A stretch of 10,686 bases of DNA from Anaerolineales bacterium (lineage in GTDB: Bacteria > Chloroflexota > Anaerolineae > Anaerolineales > E44-bin32): assembly GCA_030642885.1 (NCBI GenBank), contig DAOWMX010000049.1:1-10686 (forward strand), read 5' to 3'. Position 1 is the first letter of the stretch. Each line of letters opens with the position of its first letter. The notes below the pieces were generated by a model. That model ran no database searches and had not been told where the DNA came from. It worked only from the letters and a program-made list of their open reading frames with translations. A program made the translations under genes and the position numbers. Positions 10,201 to 10,686 of the stretch are shown here, in pieces.

Positions 10201-10686
10201 CTAGCCGATTAAATGTAAAACGAAGTGCTGGAAGGGTGCATCTAGTAGTGCTTTATGTTGTGGCATGAAATAAATTGGCAATCTGTACTGCAGAGAGTCA
10301 AGCTCCTTCATGAATCTCGGTTACATTTAATTTTTGTCCTGCTACCTCCCGTGACAGCCAATTGTTCGCTACTGTCGGACTAGATTTCCACCTCATCCCC
10401 GTTGTACCGGAATAGCCCAAATAAGCCAATGCTTTGGCATTGAGGGAATCCCTGATTAGTCATATAGCAGCGAACTAATCTTTTGGTAAAAGAAAAGAGT
10501 CTTCAAGTGAGGGCAATTTTGGTTTTGAGAAATACGGTTCTTACCGCTGCGATTTTCTGCTGTAATATAGATCATACTAAGGATCGTATTCCCCGGGCCA
10601 TGGGATCGCGGGTGGTCCGGGATTGTTCCAATAAACTAATCAGGTTATATAATAGCCACAGTTAATTTATTGAAACGCGTGCAACC

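Overview
The window reads as part of a bacterial chromosome, probably from a Chloroflexota-like (Anaerolineae-type) organism. This guess rests on the style of the Tad (Flp-type) pilus genes: a short CpaB, a TadZ without a receiver domain, no secretin, and a TadE/TadG pair. It also rests on the holin/phosphodiesterase-type protein at the left edge. No rRNA or housekeeping marker is present, so the assignment is tentative.

Layout. (1) Bases 1-1042 hold the 3' part of an alkaline-phosphatase-superfamily gene, a frame-shifted C-terminal tail and a rho-independent terminator. (2) Bases 1043-1570 are non-coding. They hold a cluster of four perfect or near-perfect palindromes, a good sigma70-type promoter, and a terminator-like hairpin about 55 bases after the predicted transcription start. 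The last two could be a small RNA or an attenuated leader for the pilus operon. (3) Bases 1571-7959 are one tightly packed plus-strand operon: cpaB/rcpC, tadZ/cpaE, tadA/cpaF, tadB, tadC, tadE, a tadG-like gene, and a seven-helix membrane protein resembling the Bax-inhibitor-1 family. TadA powers assembly, TadB and TadC form the inner-membrane platform, TadZ localises the machine, CpaB acts outside the membrane, and TadE/TadG are pilin-like. The Flp pilin, its prepilin peptidase and a secretin are not in the window. (4) Bases 8100-8332 are a degraded gene for a small secreted two-haem cytochrome c. (5) Bases 8329-8514 carry a coding-like fragment on the minus strand.

(6) Bases 8510-10204 are the most striking part: a tripartite HipBST-type toxin-antitoxin operon (HTH repressor, detached N-terminal HipA lobe, kinase toxin). 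It is preceded by an exact 41-bp-period array of four promoter/operator units, each with a TATAAT-like -10 inside a repeated 14-mer, and a fifth operator copy in reverse orientation. The outermost copies form a 16-bp inverted repeat that brackets the array. (7) Bases 10205-10686 are AT-rich, with coding-like minus-strand scraps in mutually shifted frames, one of which ends on the hipT stop codon, and two long-range inverted repeats.

Taken together, a compositionally uniform, GC-rich pilus operon is followed by an AT-richer segment with broken genes and a selfish-type toxin-antitoxin module. That is what an acquired or decaying accessory patch next to a conserved operon would look like.
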